From positions 1-12,745 of the forward strand of contig JAEWUG010000027.1 in the NCBI GenBank assembly GCA_023397215.1: DNA of 12,745 nucleotides, in the 5' to 3' direction. The translations under genes and the position numbers were made by a program. Source of the stretch: Nanobdellota archaeon (GTDB taxonomy: Archaea > Nanobdellota > Nanobdellia > Pacearchaeales > GW2011-AR1). The notes beneath the pieces are model-generated. The model did not search any database. It was not told the DNA's origin and saw only the letters and a program-made list of their open reading frames with translations. Shown here piece by piece: positions 11,421-12,745 of this stretch; position 1 is the stretch's first letter; each line of letters opens with the position of its first letter.

Positions 11421-12745
11421 TTATTCTTGTAAAAAACCACCTTTTTGAAAATTCCAAAGTTTTGCATATTCTCCACCTTGTGTAATTAATTCTCTATGTG
11501 TTCCCATTTGTACTATTTTTCCTTCGTCTAAAACCACAATTAAATCAGCATTCATTATTGTTGAAAGTCTATGAGCTATAACTATAGAAGTTCTATTTTT
11601 CATTAATTTTTCTAATGCTACTTTGATATTATGTTCTGTTTCAGAATCTAATGCTGATGTTGCTTCATCTAAAACTAAGAGTTTTTTATTTGCTAAAATT
11701 GCTCTTGCAATTGATACTCTTTGTTTTTGTCCTCCTGACAACTTTACACCTCTTTCTCCAACAATTGTATTATACCCTTTTGGTAATTTCTTAATCAAGT
11801 CATTTAATTGGGCAAATTTTATAGCATTTAAAACTTCTTGTTTTCTTGCTGAAGGATTAGCAAACTTTATGTTGTTATAAATAGTATCATCAAATAGAAT
11901 AACTTCTTGAGGAACAATACTCATTTCATTTCTTAATTTTTCTTGGGCAACATCTTCGATATTTATATTATCGATTAAAATTTCACCAGAATTTAAATTA
12001 TAAAAACGATATAATAATTTAATCAAACTTGTCTTCCCGCATCCAGAAGAACCAACTAGAGCAACTGTTTTATTTGCAGGTATCTTTAAATTGAAATTAT
12101 TAAATAATTTATTATTTTTATCATAATTAAAATAAATATTTTTAAATTCTATTTCTCCTTTTTCAATTTTTAAAGGAATTGTTTTTTCTTTATCAACTAT
12201 TTCTTTTTTATAATTTTCATAATCAAATAGATCTTGTAAATCTGTTAATGAACGATAAAATCCCCTAATTCCCCAAACTAAACCATAGAGGCTACCAATT
12301 AAACTCAGATATGTTGTATAAATAAAAGAGACTGTTCCAAGAGTAATATTCCCTTTTAAAAAATCAAGAATTGGAAAGAAAAGAATAGCAATTGTTCCTA
12401 TTCCAATGATAATATTTTGACCAGAGTCAAAAAGTTTAAACCAAGAATAGTATTTATATTGTTTTTCTTTAGTTTTATTAGAATACTTTTTATATAAACT
12501 TTTAATAAATTCGTTTTTACCAAAATATTTTATTGAGTCTATATTAATAAAAATGTCTGAAATATTCCCTTTTTCTAAGTTATCATATTTGTTATAAGCT
12601 TTTTTATCTAATTGTTGAGATTGTTGTATCTTTACACTGAATAAAACAAATGAAAATGCAACTAAACCAACAATTAATGCAGAAATCCAATTAAAATAAA
12701 TTAAAGATGCTCCAATGACTATTACTTGAATAAAAAAAGGTGCAA
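11421..12745 (-). CDS. ABC exporter, fused membrane and ATPase domains (5' end outside window)
   Basis: The frame is open from the window edge to TAA at 11421, giving about 440 residues. It is the C-terminal part of a half-transporter of the MsbA/MdlB multidrug and lipid exporter type. The first 190 or so residues contain hydrophobic helices (for example VIGASLIYFNW, QNIIIGIGTIAILFFPIL and ITLGTVSFIYTTYLSLIGSL) of a type I exporter membrane domain. The ATPase domain follows: Walker A GSSGCGKTS (231-239), Q-loop VPQE (Q279), signature LSGGQKQR (335-342), Walker B LLVLDEA (catalytic E360) and H-loop IAHRLS (H391). All catalytic motifs are intact. A TTG inside the Walker A region (12026) is not the start. 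Substrate unknown; a typical member has about 580 residues, so some 140 are missing. Confidence 0.93.
   Translation of the reverse strand, partial: APFFIQVIVIGASLIYFNWISALIVGLVAFSFVLFSVKIQQSQQLDKKAYNKYDNLEKGNISDIFINIDSIKYFGKNEFIKSLYKKYSNKTKEKQYKYYSWFKLFDSGQNIIIGIGTIAILFFPILDFLKGNITLGTVSFIYTTYLSLIGSLYGLVWGIRGFYRSLTDLQDLFDYENYKKEIVDKEKTIPLKIEKGEIEFKNIYFNYDKNNKLFNNFNLKIPANKTVALVGSSGCGKTSLIKLLYRFYNLNSGEILIDNINIEDVAQEKLRNEMSIVPQEVILFDDTIYNNIKFANPSARKQEVLNAIKFAQLNDLIKKLPKGYNTIVGERGVKLSGGQKQRVSIARAILANKKLLVLDEATSALDSETEHNIKVALEKLMKNRTSIVIAHRLSTIMNADLIVVLDEGKIVQMGTHRELITQGGEYAKLWNFQKGGFLQE

Noticed and set aside
11623..11880. Plus-strand frame opposite the ABC ATPase domain
   Set aside because: It mirrors the signature and Walker B coding region of the transporter.
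11421..12026. A 201-residue ABC ATPase starting at a TTG at 12026
   Set aside because: The frame is open without a stop up to the window edge, and the codons before the TTG encode the rest of Walker A (GSSGCGKTS) and membrane helices. The TTG is internal.
1..12745. Recoded stop codons, as in some AT-rich candidate-phylum bacteria
   Set aside because: TAA, TGA (htpX) and TAG (HAD gene) all end genes at the expected family lengths, so the standard code fits.

Overview
The window is a very AT-rich, gene-dense stretch with standard stop codons (TAA, TGA and TAG all end real genes). It most resembles a small-genome archaeon, possibly a DPANN lineage such as Woesearchaeota or Pacearchaeota. The evidence is indirect. 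Many genes have a TATA-like box about 25-30 nt upstream of the start codon with no room for a Shine-Dalgarno site, which suggests leaderless mRNAs. Others (ftsZ, the ferredoxin, a lysine-rich protein) have strong AAAGGAGG sites. Short single-domain versions of DUF192, DUF167 and a HELMH metallopeptidase sit together, and cell-surface proteins replace any sign of a bacterial envelope pathway. The lineage is an inference; the window has no rRNA or tRNA to settle it.

Layout. On the plus strand, 2-301 is the 3' end of an endonuclease III-type glycosylase gene, followed by a HAD phosphatase-like gene and a nitroreductase-family gene. They converge on a minus-strand ftsZ across a hairpin/T-tract terminator. 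From 6664 down to 2748 the minus strand holds an envelope block: lemA-htpX, a membrane-anchored eight-cysteine protein, a putative lipoprotein and a large glycosylatable surface protein. From 6731 to 8971 the plus strand holds an iron-sulfur block: a 52-residue [4Fe-4S] ferredoxin, then a tightly packed operon of an ArsR-like regulator with a C-terminal cysteine cluster, iscS, a DUF1858 protein and iscU. It ends in a perfect 11-bp inverted repeat. The minus strand from 12745 down to 9041 holds an ABC exporter (cut by the window edge), a compact four-gene cluster (FAD-linked oxidase, DUF167, metallopeptidase, DUF192) and a small protein with a histone-H1-like tail.

The most interesting piece is the Fe-S block. 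The regulator gene has a 20-bp near-palindrome (9-bp arms, 2-bp centre) exactly between its TATA box and start codon, plus a third copy of the half-site 16 bp further on. With the Cys cluster in the protein, this looks like an autoregulated Fe-S or metal-responsive switch for cysteine desulfurase/scaffold synthesis, analogous in logic to IscR or SufR but built on a different fold. In contrast, the endonuclease III at the left edge has lost all four cysteines of its usual Fe-S cluster.

No intergenic gap exceeds about 115 bases. I saw no tRNA, rRNA, CRISPR array, insertion sequence or attachment site.
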